Below, piece by piece: positions 1 through 8,146 of a stretch of 64,000 bases of DNA. Under the pieces are notes generated by a model. The model did no database searches, was not told the origin of the DNA, and saw nothing but the letters and a program-made list of their open reading frames with translations. A program made the position numbers and the translations under genes. Source of the stretch: RGIG8306 sp964566025 (GTDB lineage Bacteria > Bacillota > Clostridia > Lachnospirales > Lachnospiraceae); the NCBI GenBank assembly GCA_964566025.1, contig CAZMHF010000001.1, forward strand, positions 39,152 through 103,151. The letters are read 5' to 3'. The stretch's first letter is position 1. Every line of letters begins with the position of its first letter.

Positions 1-31
1 TCGACAAAAGGAACATTATAAAGGAGAGCTT

Positions 32-748
32 ATGCAATTATATCCAGCAATCGATATTAAGGATGGAAAATGTGTTCGTTTAACACAAGGGGCATTTGAT
101 CAAGTAATCGTTTATGACGATAATCCTGTGAATATGGCACTAAAATGGAAAGCGTGCAACGCTTCTTTTATACATATGGTAGATTTGGATGGTGCGCTAA
201 AAGGTCGTGGTGTTAATCGAGATGTCATCAAAGAAACGGCGACACAAATTGATTGTCCGATTCAATTAGGTGGTGGAATTCGTACACTAAAGGATATTGA
301 AATGGTTCTTGATATGGGTGTTTATCGTGCCATTATCGGAACAAAAGCAGTTGAATCACCACAGTTTATAGAAGAAGCAATTCGTCAATTTGGAGCAGAA
401 CACCTTGTAATTGGTGTGGATGCCAAATACGGAAAAGTTGCCATTGCAGGATGGGAGCAAGTTAGTGAATTAAAAGCAATCGATTTAGTTATTCAAATGA
501 AAGATTTAGGCATTCAAACAATTGTGTACACGGATATATCAAAAGATGGTATGTTGATGGGGCCAAATGTAGAAGCGACTCAGGAATTATCGGATGCGTC
601 AGGTATTGATATTATTGCTTCAGGTGGCGTAACGACCATGCGCGATTTGGAAGCTATACAGACGGCGAATATTCATGGCGCTATCATTGGCAAAGCCTTA
701 TATGAAAAACGAATTGATTTGCGTGAGGCTATAGCAAGATTTGAGTAA
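32..748 (+). CDS. hisA: HisA, phosphoribosylformimino-AICAR-phosphate isomerase
   Basis: HisA carries out the ProFAR to PRFAR isomerisation (Amadori rearrangement) in histidine synthesis, in the cytoplasm. The 238-residue protein has the family's usual length and a full (beta-alpha)8 barrel pattern: Asp8 in the opening strand (PAIDIKDG), the first phosphate-binding GGGIR near 80-84, the catalytic-type Asp130 (VIGVD) and the second phosphate site SGGV near 198-200. The start ATG at 32 follows AAGGAGAG at 21-28. It is the first complete gene in the window and overlaps or abuts hisIE, so it is the tail of a his operon entering from the left edge. Identification is firm; TrpF-like bifunctional PriA activity is not suggested. 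Confidence 0.95.
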   Translation: MQLYPAIDIKDGKCVRLTQGAFDQVIVYDDNPVNMALKWKACNASFIHMVDLDGALKGRGVNRDVIKETATQIDCPIQLGGGIRTLKDIEMVLDMGVYRAIIGTKAVESPQFIEEAIRQFGAEHLVIGVDAKYGKVAIAGWEQVSELKAIDLVIQMKDLGIQTIVYTDISKDGMLMGPNVEATQELSDASGIDIIASGGVTTMRDLEAIQTANIHGAIIGKALYEKRIDLREAIARFE

Positions 749-767
749 ATACGAAAACGGAGACACT

Positions 768-1850
768 ATGCTAACAATTATTGCGAAGTTATACTTAAGA
801 GAAACGATGATTTCTTTCACAGAAGATTTTTCGAACAATCAAGAAGCTGTTGAACTATTACAAACGTATTCGCATGAAGGAATGGATGCACTGTTATTAG
901 TTGATTGTTCAACAAATGATGCACAACAAGAAGACACTTTTCATACAATTAAAGCGATTAATCGCATAATTGATATTCCTCTATATGTGACTGGAGCGCT
1001 AAAACGTTTCGAAGATGCTAAAAAATATTTGTATGCAGGTGCTACAAAAGTTTTTTATCCAATGGAAGCAAAGACATCTCCAGGATATTCGGAAGCGCTT
1101 GTTCGATTTGGAGAAGATAAAATCGTGCTATTTAGTCAAGATGATTTTATGGTGGAGGATCCTTCTGTTAATTTTTATGAACTGCGCGTTCAATTAGAAA
1201 ATGAAGGAAGGCTTGAACCATCTACGAAAACAACCATTCCATTTTCTGATTTCAAAAAAGACGAGAATGGATTAATCAGTGTGATTGTGCAAGATTATCG
1301 AACAAACCAAGTTTTGATGCAAGCCTATATGAACGAAGAAGCCTATTATAAAACACTTGAAACGGGACGTATGACATATTATAGTCGTAGTCGCCAAGAA
1401 TTGTGGATAAAAGGACTTACAAGTAGTCATTTTCAATATGTAAAATCGCTTCATAGTGATTGTGATCAGGATGCATTGTTGGCAAAAGTCTTTCAAGTCG
1501 GTAATGCTTGTCATACGGGAGCGTATTCATGTTTTTACAATGAAATTTTCAACAAAAAAGAAAGCAAGAAAAATCCTAACGATATATTAACCGATACAAT
1601 GAATGTGATTATGGATCGTAAAGCAAACCCAAAACAAGGTTCTTATACGAATTATCTCTTTGATAAAGGTGTCGATAAAATTTTAAAAAAAGTGGCTGAA
1701 GAAGCAGGCGAAATTATTATTGCTGCTAAAAATCCAGACAAAGAAGAAATCAAATATGAGATTGCAGACTTTTTGTATCATGTTATGGTACTAATGGCTG
1801 ATAAGGATATTACATTAGATGAAGTGATGATGGAGCTAGCGAACCGCTAA
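768..1850 (+). CDS. hisIE: HisIE with an N-terminal HisF/HisA-like half-barrel
   Basis: Bifunctional phosphoribosyl-AMP cyclohydrolase and phosphoribosyl-ATP pyrophosphatase, two early steps of histidine synthesis. I chose ATG 768 because GGAG lies at 759-762, five bases upstream; a TTG at 741 would add nine residues. Of 360 residues, HisI spans about 165-258 (metal-binding DCDQD at 231-235, ACHTG at 247-251, SCF) and HisE about 275-360 (EEAGE at 311-315, EIADFLYH at 331-338). Residues 1-150 are extra: they follow the HisF pattern of strand, helix and a section IPLYVTGALKRFEDAKKYLY near 70-89, but the glycine-rich phosphate loop is TGA instead of GGG. This looks like half of a TIM barrel that has lost catalysis. 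No hisF lies between hisA and this gene. Confidence 0.9.
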   Translation: MLTIIAKLYLRETMISFTEDFSNNQEAVELLQTYSHEGMDALLLVDCSTNDAQQEDTFHTIKAINRIIDIPLYVTGALKRFEDAKKYLYAGATKVFYPMEAKTSPGYSEALVRFGEDKIVLFSQDDFMVEDPSVNFYELRVQLENEGRLEPSTKTTIPFSDFKKDENGLISVIVQDYRTNQVLMQAYMNEEAYYKTLETGRMTYYSRSRQELWIKGLTSSHFQYVKSLHSDCDQDALLAKVFQVGNACHTGAYSCFYNEIFNKKESKKNPNDILTDTMNVIMDRKANPKQGSYTNYLFDKGVDKILKKVAEEAGEIIIAAKNPDKEEIKYEIADFLYHVMVLMADKDITLDEVMMELANR

Positions 1851-1910
1851 TTTTAGTGAATTTGTACAGATTATTAAGAAAATCGAAAAGAATTCTTTAA
1901 AAAAAGCATC

Positions 1911-1939
1911 TTGCGGTCTAGCACATTATACGTTATAAT
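1911..1939 (+). promoter_or_regulatory. Sigma-A-type promoter for the lipoprotein gene
   Basis: TTGCGG at 1911-1916 and TATAAT at 1934-1939 are 17 bases apart. The site lies about 50 bases before the lipoprotein start and after the end of the his genes, so the lipoprotein has its own promoter. Confidence 0.75.
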
Positions 1940-1991
1940 TTAAGTTGTTACTAAAAATGAACACATCCTGTAAGGGGACGAGGAGGAAATG

Positions 1992-3203
1992 ATGAAAAAA
2001 ATCACGAAAAGAGTACTTGCCGTTTTACTTGTTTGCATGATGCTTACAACAGCATTTGTAGGATGCAGCAAGAAAAATGATTCAAAAGGATCAACACAAG
2101 CAAAACCAGGTGTGACAGAAGGAACAACGGCACCTGTTACCCAATCACCAAAAGATGAATTTATAAGCAATCTTGACGCTGTATCTAAATTTGAAGCATT
2201 TGAATTCGATATTGCTGTAGAGGCAAATGATCAAGAAATTCAATTTGAAGGTGTCATTGACAAAAAAAACTCAGCAATTGAAATGACAGCTACTTCTAAT
2301 AACTCTGATTTATTTACGTTTACACTACTAGAAGGAAATTTGTATATCGATATTGATGGCGTTCTTTCTATGGAAGTTGAAGAAGGTACAACATTGGGCG
2401 ATATGCTTGAGGGCCTTATAGAACAAGCTAATTTATCGGAAGAGATAGATGTCGATCTTTTATCCACTATTGGATTTGTAGGTTTTAGCGATCTTGATTT
2501 AGGATTTAAAGCTGATGAAAAAGCAACCGCTGATTTAGAAAAAGCGATTAAGGCATTTGCAGATAGCTTAGTAAAAGAGATCAAAGAAGAAAATTTCTCA
2601 AAAGAAAATGATGAAATCAATGTAAAAATAGACAAACAATTTGCAAACGCTGTTCTTACAGCCGTTCATGATAATATCGAAAATTTAATGAATGCACTTA
2701 TGACTTATCAGGAATCTATGCTAAAAGATGTTACAGCAGAGAAAATGTATGATGCAATTATGAAAATTGCAGATATGATCTTAAGTAAACTAGAAAACCA
2801 AAGTATGAAAGACCTTATCAGTGGAATGATTAAAGACGATTCTTTTAAAAAAGAATTCATTGAAGGCTTTGAAGTGGGGCTTAATGCAGGACTTGAGTCA
2901 GCATATGACGCAATGAGTATTGAGGATATAAAGAGCGAAATTAAAGATGAAATTGAAAGCCTTAATGAAGCAAAAGACGAAGAAACAGGCGTATCTTTTG
3001 TTTCAACATTTACAAAAGATAATGATGGATTAGGTTCTTTTGAAATTGAAATAGCGTCTACGAACGAAGATGCTGAATTTGCAATGGCATTTGCAATTGA
3101 TGAAGTTAAGGAAACAGAAATTGATGTTCCAGAATATACAGACTTCTTTGAAATTCTCAATATAGTAGTTGATGCTGTTATTCCATTCTTTTTTGTAAAT
3201 TAA
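1992..3203 (+). CDS. Lipoprotein of unknown function, 403 residues
   Basis: The protein starts with a basic n-region and hydrophobic stretch (about residues 4-20) ending in AFVGC, so Cys25 is the probable lipidated residue and the protein sits outside on the membrane. After a Ser/Thr/Lys/Gly linker (about 26-50) the chain is very acidic and rich in Glu, Asp, Lys and Ile, without recognisable catalytic motifs or cysteines. AGGAGG at 1981-1986 favours ATG 1992 over ATG 1989. It is a single-gene unit with a promoter at 1911-1939 and a terminator at 3228-3261. It has the feel of the beta-rich lipoproteins that bind lipids or peptides in Gram-positive bacteria, but that is only an impression; I do not recognise the family. 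Confidence 0.85.
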   Translation: MKKITKRVLAVLLVCMMLTTAFVGCSKKNDSKGSTQAKPGVTEGTTAPVTQSPKDEFISNLDAVSKFEAFEFDIAVEANDQEIQFEGVIDKKNSAIEMTATSNNSDLFTFTLLEGNLYIDIDGVLSMEVEEGTTLGDMLEGLIEQANLSEEIDVDLLSTIGFVGFSDLDLGFKADEKATADLEKAIKAFADSLVKEIKEENFSKENDEINVKIDKQFANAVLTAVHDNIENLMNALMTYQESMLKDVTAEKMYDAIMKIADMILSKLENQSMKDLISGMIKDDSFKKEFIEGFEVGLNAGLESAYDAMSIEDIKSEIKDEIESLNEAKDEETGVSFVSTFTKDNDGLGSFEIEIASTNEDAEFAMAFAIDEVKETEIDVPEYTDFFEILNIVVDAVIPFFFVN

Positions 3204-3227
3204 TTGAATTACAACAGGATGATTTCC

Positions 3228-3261
3228 AAAAGCACTTTTCGAAAGAAAGGTGCTTTTTTTT
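3228..3261 (+). terminator. Rho-independent terminator after the lipoprotein gene
   Basis: A 13-base arm at 3228-3240 (AAAAGCACTTTTC) pairs with 3245-3257 (GAAAGGTGCTTTT) around a GAAA loop, with one G-T pair, followed by a run of T. It ends the lipoprotein unit before the radical SAM gene. Confidence 0.85.
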
Positions 3262-3314
3262 GTTTTCTATGCTATGATATTTGTTGGGCAACTAGTAAGG
3301 AGTACGTAATATAT

Positions 3315-5180
3315 ATGAGAAAATTAGCACTATCACAAGAGATTTTACTTAAAGTAGAAAAACCAGCACGTTATATTGGAAATGAAGTGAATTCTTATCA
3401 AAAAAATATGGATGAGACCGCTCTGAATTTTTGCATGTGCTTCCCTGATCTTTATGAAATTGGCATGTCACATTTGGGTATGCAAATTTTATATGATATG
3501 TTTAATCAAATGCCAAACGTTTATTGCGATCGTCTCTATTCGCCTTGGACAGATTTAACGAAAATTATGAAAGAACAAAACATTCCGTTATTTGCTGTGG
3601 AATCACAAAGACCTATCAAAGATTTTGATTTTCTAGGCATTACCATTCAATACGAAATGTGTTATACCAATATATTGCAAATTCTTGATTTGTCCAATAT
3701 CCCCTTATTGCAAGCCGAAAGAGGAGAAGAGGATCCCATTGTTATCGGAGGTGGTCCTTGCACGTACAATCCAGAGCCTTTGGCTGATTTTTTTGATTTG
3801 TTCTATATCGGAGAAGGTGAAACACGTTATCAAGAATTATTTGAATTATATATAGATTGCAAACAACAACATAAGAGTCGTTCGCAATTTTTACTGTCTG
3901 CCTCTCAAATACCGGGCATTTATGTGCCTTCTTTATACGAGGTTAGTTACCATGAAGATGGAACGGTTAAAGAATATAAACCAAAAGACGCGATAGTGCC
4001 CCTAAAGGTGAGAAAAGAAATCGTTTTGGATTTAGATCATACGTATTATCCCGAAAAACCAATCGTTCCTTATATAAAGGCTGTACAAGATCGTGTCGTT
4101 CTTGAAATTCAACGTGGCTGCATGCGAGGATGTCGTTTTTGTCAAGCAGGTATGATCTATCGTCCTGTTCGCGAGCGTGGTATTGAGTTTTTAAAAGATA
4201 AGGCAATAAAAATGCTTCGAAATAGTGGTCATGAAGAAATCTCATTAAGTTCTTTAAGCTCAAGCGATTATTCGCATTTAGAAGAATTATTAACCTATTT
4301 GATTAGTGAGTTAGAGGGAGAGGCTATTAATATATCTCTGCCATCGCTTAGAATTGATGCTTTTTCATTAGAAATCATGAAAAAAGTTCAGGATATTCGA
4401 AAGAGTAGTTTAACTTTTGCTCCCGAAGCAGGCACACAACGTCTTCGTAATGTCATCAATAAAGGATTAACCGAAGAAACTATTTTAAATGGAGCTAGCA
4501 TGGCTTTTTGCGGTGGTTGGAATCGAGTGAAGCTTTATTTTATGCTTGGACTACCAACAGAAAATGAAGAAGACATTGAAGGCATTGCTATTTTAGCCAA
4601 TGAGATTGCTAAAAAATATTACGAAATTCCTAAAGAAGAGCGTAATGGTAAGTGTCAAATTGTTGTCAGCACTTCCTTTTTCGTGCCAAAGCCTTTTACG
4701 CCATTTCAATGGGCAAAGATGGACACACAACAAAGTTTTCGTGAGAAAGCCAAATTGACAAAAATGAAAATTAATGAGCAAATCAATAAAAAAAGCTTGA
4801 AGTATAATTGGCACGAAGAGGATCTAACCATTTTAGAAGGGATTTTTGCACGTGGAGATCGGAAACTTTCGCAGGTGTTAATGACTGCCTATAACAAAGG
4901 TTGTTTATTCGATTCTTGGTCAGAATGTTTTAACTATGCAATGTGGCTTGAAAGCTTTACAGCGTGTCAAATTGATATGGATTTTTATACAATACGCGAG
5001 CGAAGTGAAACAGAAGTATTTCCTTGGGATATCATTGACTGCGGTGTTACAAAGAAATTTTTGTTGCGTGAATGGCATAATGCCAAAGAGGGCATTGTTA
5101 CATTGAATTGCAAGGAAAAGTGCAATGGGTGCGGTATTATGAGTTTTAACGGAGGGATTTGTCTTGAAGCTACGAATTAA
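3315..5180 (+). CDS. B12-binding-type radical SAM protein, TIGR03960 family
   Basis: The 621-residue protein matches the uncharacterised radical SAM family that is found beside or fused to DUF2344. ATG 3315 is preferred over the longer frame from 3204, which would run through the terminator; AAGGAG lies at 3297-3302. Residues 1-230 form a B12-binding-like domain (PDLYEIGMSHLGMQ near 44-57, IGGGPCTYNPEP near 144-155). The [4Fe-4S] site is CMRGCRFC with Cys269, 273 and 276. A second CxxxCxxC (Cys599, 603, 606) plus Cys616 sits at the C-terminus and could hold another cluster. The DUF2344 gene overlaps its end by 17 bases. Reaction and substrate are unknown; the ribosomal neighbours suggest an RNA or ribosome target, which is inference. 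Confidence 0.88.
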   Translation: MRKLALSQEILLKVEKPARYIGNEVNSYQKNMDETALNFCMCFPDLYEIGMSHLGMQILYDMFNQMPNVYCDRLYSPWTDLTKIMKEQNIPLFAVESQRPIKDFDFLGITIQYEMCYTNILQILDLSNIPLLQAERGEEDPIVIGGGPCTYNPEPLADFFDLFYIGEGETRYQELFELYIDCKQQHKSRSQFLLSASQIPGIYVPSLYEVSYHEDGTVKEYKPKDAIVPLKVRKEIVLDLDHTYYPEKPIVPYIKAVQDRVVLEIQRGCMRGCRFCQAGMIYRPVRERGIEFLKDKAIKMLRNSGHEEISLSSLSSSDYSHLEELLTYLISELEGEAINISLPSLRIDAFSLEIMKKVQDIRKSSLTFAPEAGTQRLRNVINKGLTEETILNGASMAFCGGWNRVKLYFMLGLPTENEEDIEGIAILANEIAKKYYEIPKEERNGKCQIVVSTSFFVPKPFTPFQWAKMDTQQSFREKAKLTKMKINEQINKKSLKYNWHEEDLTILEGIFARGDRKLSQVLMTAYNKGCLFDSWSECFNYAMWLESFTACQIDMDFYTIRERSETEVFPWDIIDCGVTKKFLLREWHNAKEGIVTLNCKEKCNGCGIMSFNGGICLEATN

Positions 5181-5856
5181 ATTTTCAAAAACGGGTTCAA
5201 TGGTGTATGTTGGACATCTTGATTTGATGCGATATTATCAAAAAGCCATTCGACGTGCGCAGATTCCAATTATGTATTCACAAGGATTTAATCCACATCA
5301 AATTATGTCATTTGCGCAACCACTAGGTATTGGCGTTGAAGGTTATGGTGAATATTTTGATATTGAAGTGAGCAAACTACTTCCGAGCAAACAAATAACA
5401 GATCAATTAAATGCTGTTATGACAGAAGGCAATCAAATTCTTGCCGTAAAGCTATTGGAAGATAGCGCAAAAACATCTATGTCCTTAATTACAGCGGGTG
5501 ATTATGAACTCACTTTGCAACAAGCTGAAGCATCACAAGAACAGCTACAAGATAAAATCAATTCTTGCATGCAACAAGAAACCATTATGATTATGAAAAA
5601 AACAAAGCGTAGCGAAATGATGATGGATCTAAAGCCAATGATTTATTCAATTTATGCCATTGCACCTGACAAAATTTCTATGCGCTTAGCAACAGGAAGT
5701 AGTGGAAATTTAAATCCATCCTATGTGATGGAAGCAATTTTTAAAGAGGACGTCCACTTTACGATTGCAAGACATGAATTATATACAACTATTGTTGACG
5801 AAGACGGGAATGAAACATTATTGCCTCTAGAAGAAACAGGAATTGACATTGTATGA
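5164..5856 (+). CDS. DUF2344 protein (TIGR03936), partner of the radical SAM protein
   Basis: A 230-residue protein of the DUF2344 family, which in many bacteria is fused to the C-terminus of the preceding radical SAM protein. The opening KLRIKFSKTGSMVYVGHLDL and the following RRAQIPIMYSQGFNPHQ are typical of the family. The start is TTG 5164, set by GGAGGG at 5151-5156 seven bases upstream, inside the end of the radical SAM gene, so translation is coupled. Its stop overlaps the start of the RNase G gene (TATGATGA), making a three-gene unit. The function is unknown; the length is usual for the stand-alone form. Confidence 0.88.
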   Translation: MKLRIKFSKTGSMVYVGHLDLMRYYQKAIRRAQIPIMYSQGFNPHQIMSFAQPLGIGVEGYGEYFDIEVSKLLPSKQITDQLNAVMTEGNQILAVKLLEDSAKTSMSLITAGDYELTLQQAEASQEQLQDKINSCMQQETIMIMKKTKRSEMMMDLKPMIYSIYAIAPDKISMRLATGSSGNLNPSYVMEAIFKEDVHFTIARHELYTTIVDEDGNETLLPLEETGIDIV

Positions 5857-7028
5857 TGAAACGAATTATTACACGTGTTCACGAAAAGCTATTTAGCTTT
5901 TCTTTTGAAAAACAAACATTAAAAGCAATTCAATATATTGATGAAACCAATCAAGGCCGAATGAATAGCATTTATTCGGCAACCATTAAAAATATTGTTC
6001 CCAATATCCAATCGGCTTTTGTTGAAATTGAAAACGGTGAGATCTGTCACTATTCATTGAAAAATGCGAATCCATTTTTTATTAAACGTATGTCGCCACA
6101 TAAAATTTGTATTGGAGATGAAATTGTCGTTCAACTAAATCGCGAGCGCATTAAAACAAAATCCGCTACGGTAACCGATGAACTTACACTTGCTGGTCAA
6201 TATGCAGTTGCTGTTTATGGAATGAATACTATTCGATTTTCTAGCAAAATAAATGATTCTACATTTAAGGAAACGATACGAGAGAATACGAAGGCGCTTT
6301 TGTCCAAAAATATTGGATTTATCGTCCGAACGGAAGCGTTGTTGTGTGATAACAATCAGCTTTTACAAGAAATGATTGATTTAAAGAAGGCACTAGAGGC
6401 TATATTAGAAACAAGCCTATATCGAATGGGTGGTATTAAAATCCATGAGGGCATCCCAGAATATATCACCACCCTTCAAAACGAATATGATACACTTGAA
6501 GAAATCATAACAGATGAAGAGGCTATTTATTTAGCGCTAAAAGGGTATGAACGACTTTTTTTAAAGACAAGATTGTATAAGGATTCCTATTCATTAAAAG
6601 CACTCTACAATTTAGAGCACGAGTTAGAACAATTGCTTCAAAAAAAGGTTTGGTTATCATCAGGAGCCTATTTGGTAATTGAACAAACAGAATCATTAGT
6701 CGCAATTGACGTAAATACAGGAAAGGCCATTCATAAAAAAAGTGCTGATTTCTTTTTTGAAATTAATAAAGAGGCTGTCAATGAAATTGTTCGCCAAATT
6801 CATTTGCGTGAATTATCGGGTATTATTATGATTGATTTTATTAATATGCCTTCTGATATAGAGGAAGAGTCTTTGCTGAAGATAACAAAAGAAAAATTCA
6901 ATCATGATTCGACAAAAACCATTGTTCATGGATTTACAAAGCTAAAATTGATGGAGATTTCAAGACAGAAAAAAAGACAGTCGCTTCAAGAACAACTTAA
7001 ACAAAAAGTAGTTGACACGCATTCTTGA
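5853..7028 (+). CDS. rng: RNase E/G family ribonuclease (short form)
   Basis: A single-strand endoribonuclease related to RNase G, which in E. coli trims the 5' end of 16S rRNA and cuts mRNA. In 391 residues it has an S1-type region at about 37-125 and the two catalytic aspartates in AIDVNTGKA (Asp286) and IIMIDFINM (Asp328). The chain stops just after MEISRQKKRQSLQEQ, so the CPxC zinc-link that joins subunits in E. coli RNase E and G is absent. This short form may dimerise differently. The start could be ATG 5853 or 5856; both overlap the DUF2344 stop. The L21 promoter begins inside its last codons. Confidence 0.9.
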   Translation: MMKRIITRVHEKLFSFSFEKQTLKAIQYIDETNQGRMNSIYSATIKNIVPNIQSAFVEIENGEICHYSLKNANPFFIKRMSPHKICIGDEIVVQLNRERIKTKSATVTDELTLAGQYAVAVYGMNTIRFSSKINDSTFKETIRENTKALLSKNIGFIVRTEALLCDNNQLLQEMIDLKKALEAILETSLYRMGGIKIHEGIPEYITTLQNEYDTLEEIITDEEAIYLALKGYERLFLKTRLYKDSYSLKALYNLEHELEQLLQKKVWLSSGAYLVIEQTESLVAIDVNTGKAIHKKSADFFFEINKEAVNEIVRQIHLRELSGIIMIDFINMPSDIEEESLLKITKEKFNHDSTKTIVHGFTKLKLMEISRQKKRQSLQEQLKQKVVDTHS

Positions 7029-7040
7029 TTATGCTAAGCT
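7012..7040 (+). promoter_or_regulatory. Promoter for the rplU-prp-rpmA operon
   Basis: A perfect TTGACA at 7012-7017 is followed after 17 bases by TAAGCT at 7035-7040. It overlaps the last codons of the RNase G gene and lies directly before the L21 leader. Confidence 0.7.
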
Positions 7041-7049
7041 ATTACGGTA

Positions 7050-7105
7050 TGCCGCACAGCTAGGTTCGTAAAGTTTCGTTAGAACACCAAAGCTGGCGAG
7101 TAATG
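7050..7105 (+). ncRNA. L21 leader RNA (ribosomal protein autoregulation)
   Basis: The leader folds as nested helices: GCC 7051-7053 with GGC 7095-7097, AGCT 7058-7061 with AGCT 7091-7094, and GGTTC 7063-7067 with GAAC 7082-7085. The words CAGCTAGGTTC and ACACCAAAGCTGG match what I recall of the Firmicutes L21 leader, a conserved structure before rplU thought to let a ribosomal protein repress its own operon. Position between promoter and rplU fits. Family assignment is from memory and not from a covariance search. Confidence 0.75.
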
Positions 7106-7123
7106 ATAAATAGGAGGTGCCTT

Positions 7124-7432
7124 ATGTACGCAATTATAGCAACAGGTGGAAAACAGTATAAGGTTAGCGAAGGCGATGTAATCAGAGTTGAAAAACTTGG
7201 AGTAGAAGCTGGAGAGAAGTTTACATTTGACCAAGTCCTTGTTGTAAGTGATAAGGAATTAAAAGCCGGAAATCCTACAGTAAGTGGTGCAACTGTATCA
7301 GCAACTGTAATTGGTGATGGAAAAGCTAAAAAGGTTATCGTTTATAAGTATAAAAGAAAAAGCGGTTACCATAAGAAAAATGGTCACAGACAACAGTACA
7401 CAGAAGTTAAAATCGACAAGATTAACGCTTAA
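7124..7432 (+). CDS. rplU: 50S ribosomal protein L21
   Basis: L21 binds 23S rRNA in the large subunit. The 102-residue protein has the expected MYAIIATGGKQYKVSEGD start and the C-terminal basic YKRKSGYHKKNGHRQQYTEVKI. The start is ATG 7124, six bases after AGGAGG at 7112-7117; an upstream in-frame start at 7103 would lie in the leader structure. It leads the rplU-prp-rpmA operon. Confidence 0.97.
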   Translation: MYAIIATGGKQYKVSEGDVIRVEKLGVEAGEKFTFDQVLVVSDKELKAGNPTVSGATVSATVIGDGKAKKVIVYKYKRKSGYHKKNGHRQQYTEVKIDKINA

Positions 7433-7443
7433 GGATTATTTAT

Positions 7444-7773
7444 ATGATTCGCGCGTATTTTGTTCATAACAAACAAAAAGCACTTTACGGTTTTATGATT
7501 ACGGGTCATGCTGGTTATGCTAGCAGCGGTTACGATATTATATGTTCTGCCGTATCTGCTTTATCACTCAATACAATTAATAGTATTGAAGAGCTTTGTA
7601 GCGATTCTGGTTGTGCATTAGTAGATGAGACAACAGGCACTATAAAGTTCAAACTAACAGATAAGCCTTCAAACGAGGCTAATCTATTACTACAATCATT
7701 AGAAATTGGTTTGAAGGCTATTAACAAAGAGTATTCATCCCAATATATACACATACTTTATAAGGAGGTATAG
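7444..7773 (+). CDS. prp: Prp, cysteine protease that matures L27
   Basis: Prp removes the N-terminal extension of ribosomal protein L27 in Firmicutes and related bacteria. The 109-residue protein (family about 105-115) shows the catalytic pair in GHAGY (His22) and IICSAVSAL (Cys34). It sits between rplU and rpmA, as in Staphylococcus and Bacillus, and its substrate is encoded four bases downstream with the matching cleavage sequence. Identification is firm from motif and context. Confidence 0.94.
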   Translation: MIRAYFVHNKQKALYGFMITGHAGYASSGYDIICSAVSALSLNTINSIEELCSDSGCALVDETTGTIKFKLTDKPSNEANLLLQSLEIGLKAINKEYSSQYIHILYKEV

Positions 7774-7777
7774 CATA

Positions 7778-8065
7778 ATGTTAAGAATGAACCTTCAATT
7801 ATTCGCTCATAAAAAGGGAGTTGGTTCTACAAAGAATGGTAGAGATTCCGAATCAAAAAGATTAGGTGCTAAAAGAGCAGATGGTCAGTTCGTAAAAGCT
7901 GGCAATATTCTTTATAGACAACGCGGAACTAAAATCCACCCAGGTACAAACGTAGGTCGTGGTGGAGATGATACATTATTTGCATTAGTAGATGGTGTTG
8001 TTCGTTTCGAAAGAAAAGGTAGAGACAAAAAACAAGTTTCTATTTATCCAGTAGTTGCAGAATAA
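7778..8065 (+). CDS. rpmA: 50S ribosomal protein L27 with Prp-cleaved extension
   Basis: L27 reaches into the peptidyl transferase centre with its N-terminal tail. The 95-residue precursor begins MLRMNLQLFAHKKG; the LQLFA|HKKG site is the known Prp recognition form, leaving a mature tail that starts HKKGVGSTKNGRDS. The body has the typical RQRGTKIHPGTNVGRGGDDTLFA. AAGGAGG lies nine bases before ATG 7778, and ATG at residue 4 is an alternative start. A hairpin terminator follows. Confidence 0.97.
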   Translation: MLRMNLQLFAHKKGVGSTKNGRDSESKRLGAKRADGQFVKAGNILYRQRGTKIHPGTNVGRGGDDTLFALVDGVVRFERKGRDKKQVSIYPVVAE

Positions 8066-8076
8066 TGATGTTTTTT

Positions 8077-8117
8077 AAGGTCTCTAAATCTTTATTAGAT
8101 TTGGGGACCTTCTTTTA
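8077..8117 (+). terminator. Terminator after rpmA
   Basis: The arms 8077-8091 (AAGGTCTCTAAATCT) and 8097-8111 (AGATTTGGGGACCTT) pair with one or two G-T pairs and are followed by TCTTTT. It separates the ribosomal protein operon from obgE; partial read-through is possible because obgE follows 30 bases later on the same strand. Confidence 0.8.
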
Positions 8118-8146
8118 ACTCAATCAAAAGAATAGTGAGGATGTAT

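Noticed and set aside
2240..3160. Long antisense frames over the lipoprotein gene
   Set aside because: They are serine-rich mirror frames caused by the acidic codon use of the sense gene, with no ribosome sites.
3204..3314. Longer start for the radical SAM protein
   Set aside because: The 37 extra codons would run across a strong terminator and have no ribosome site.
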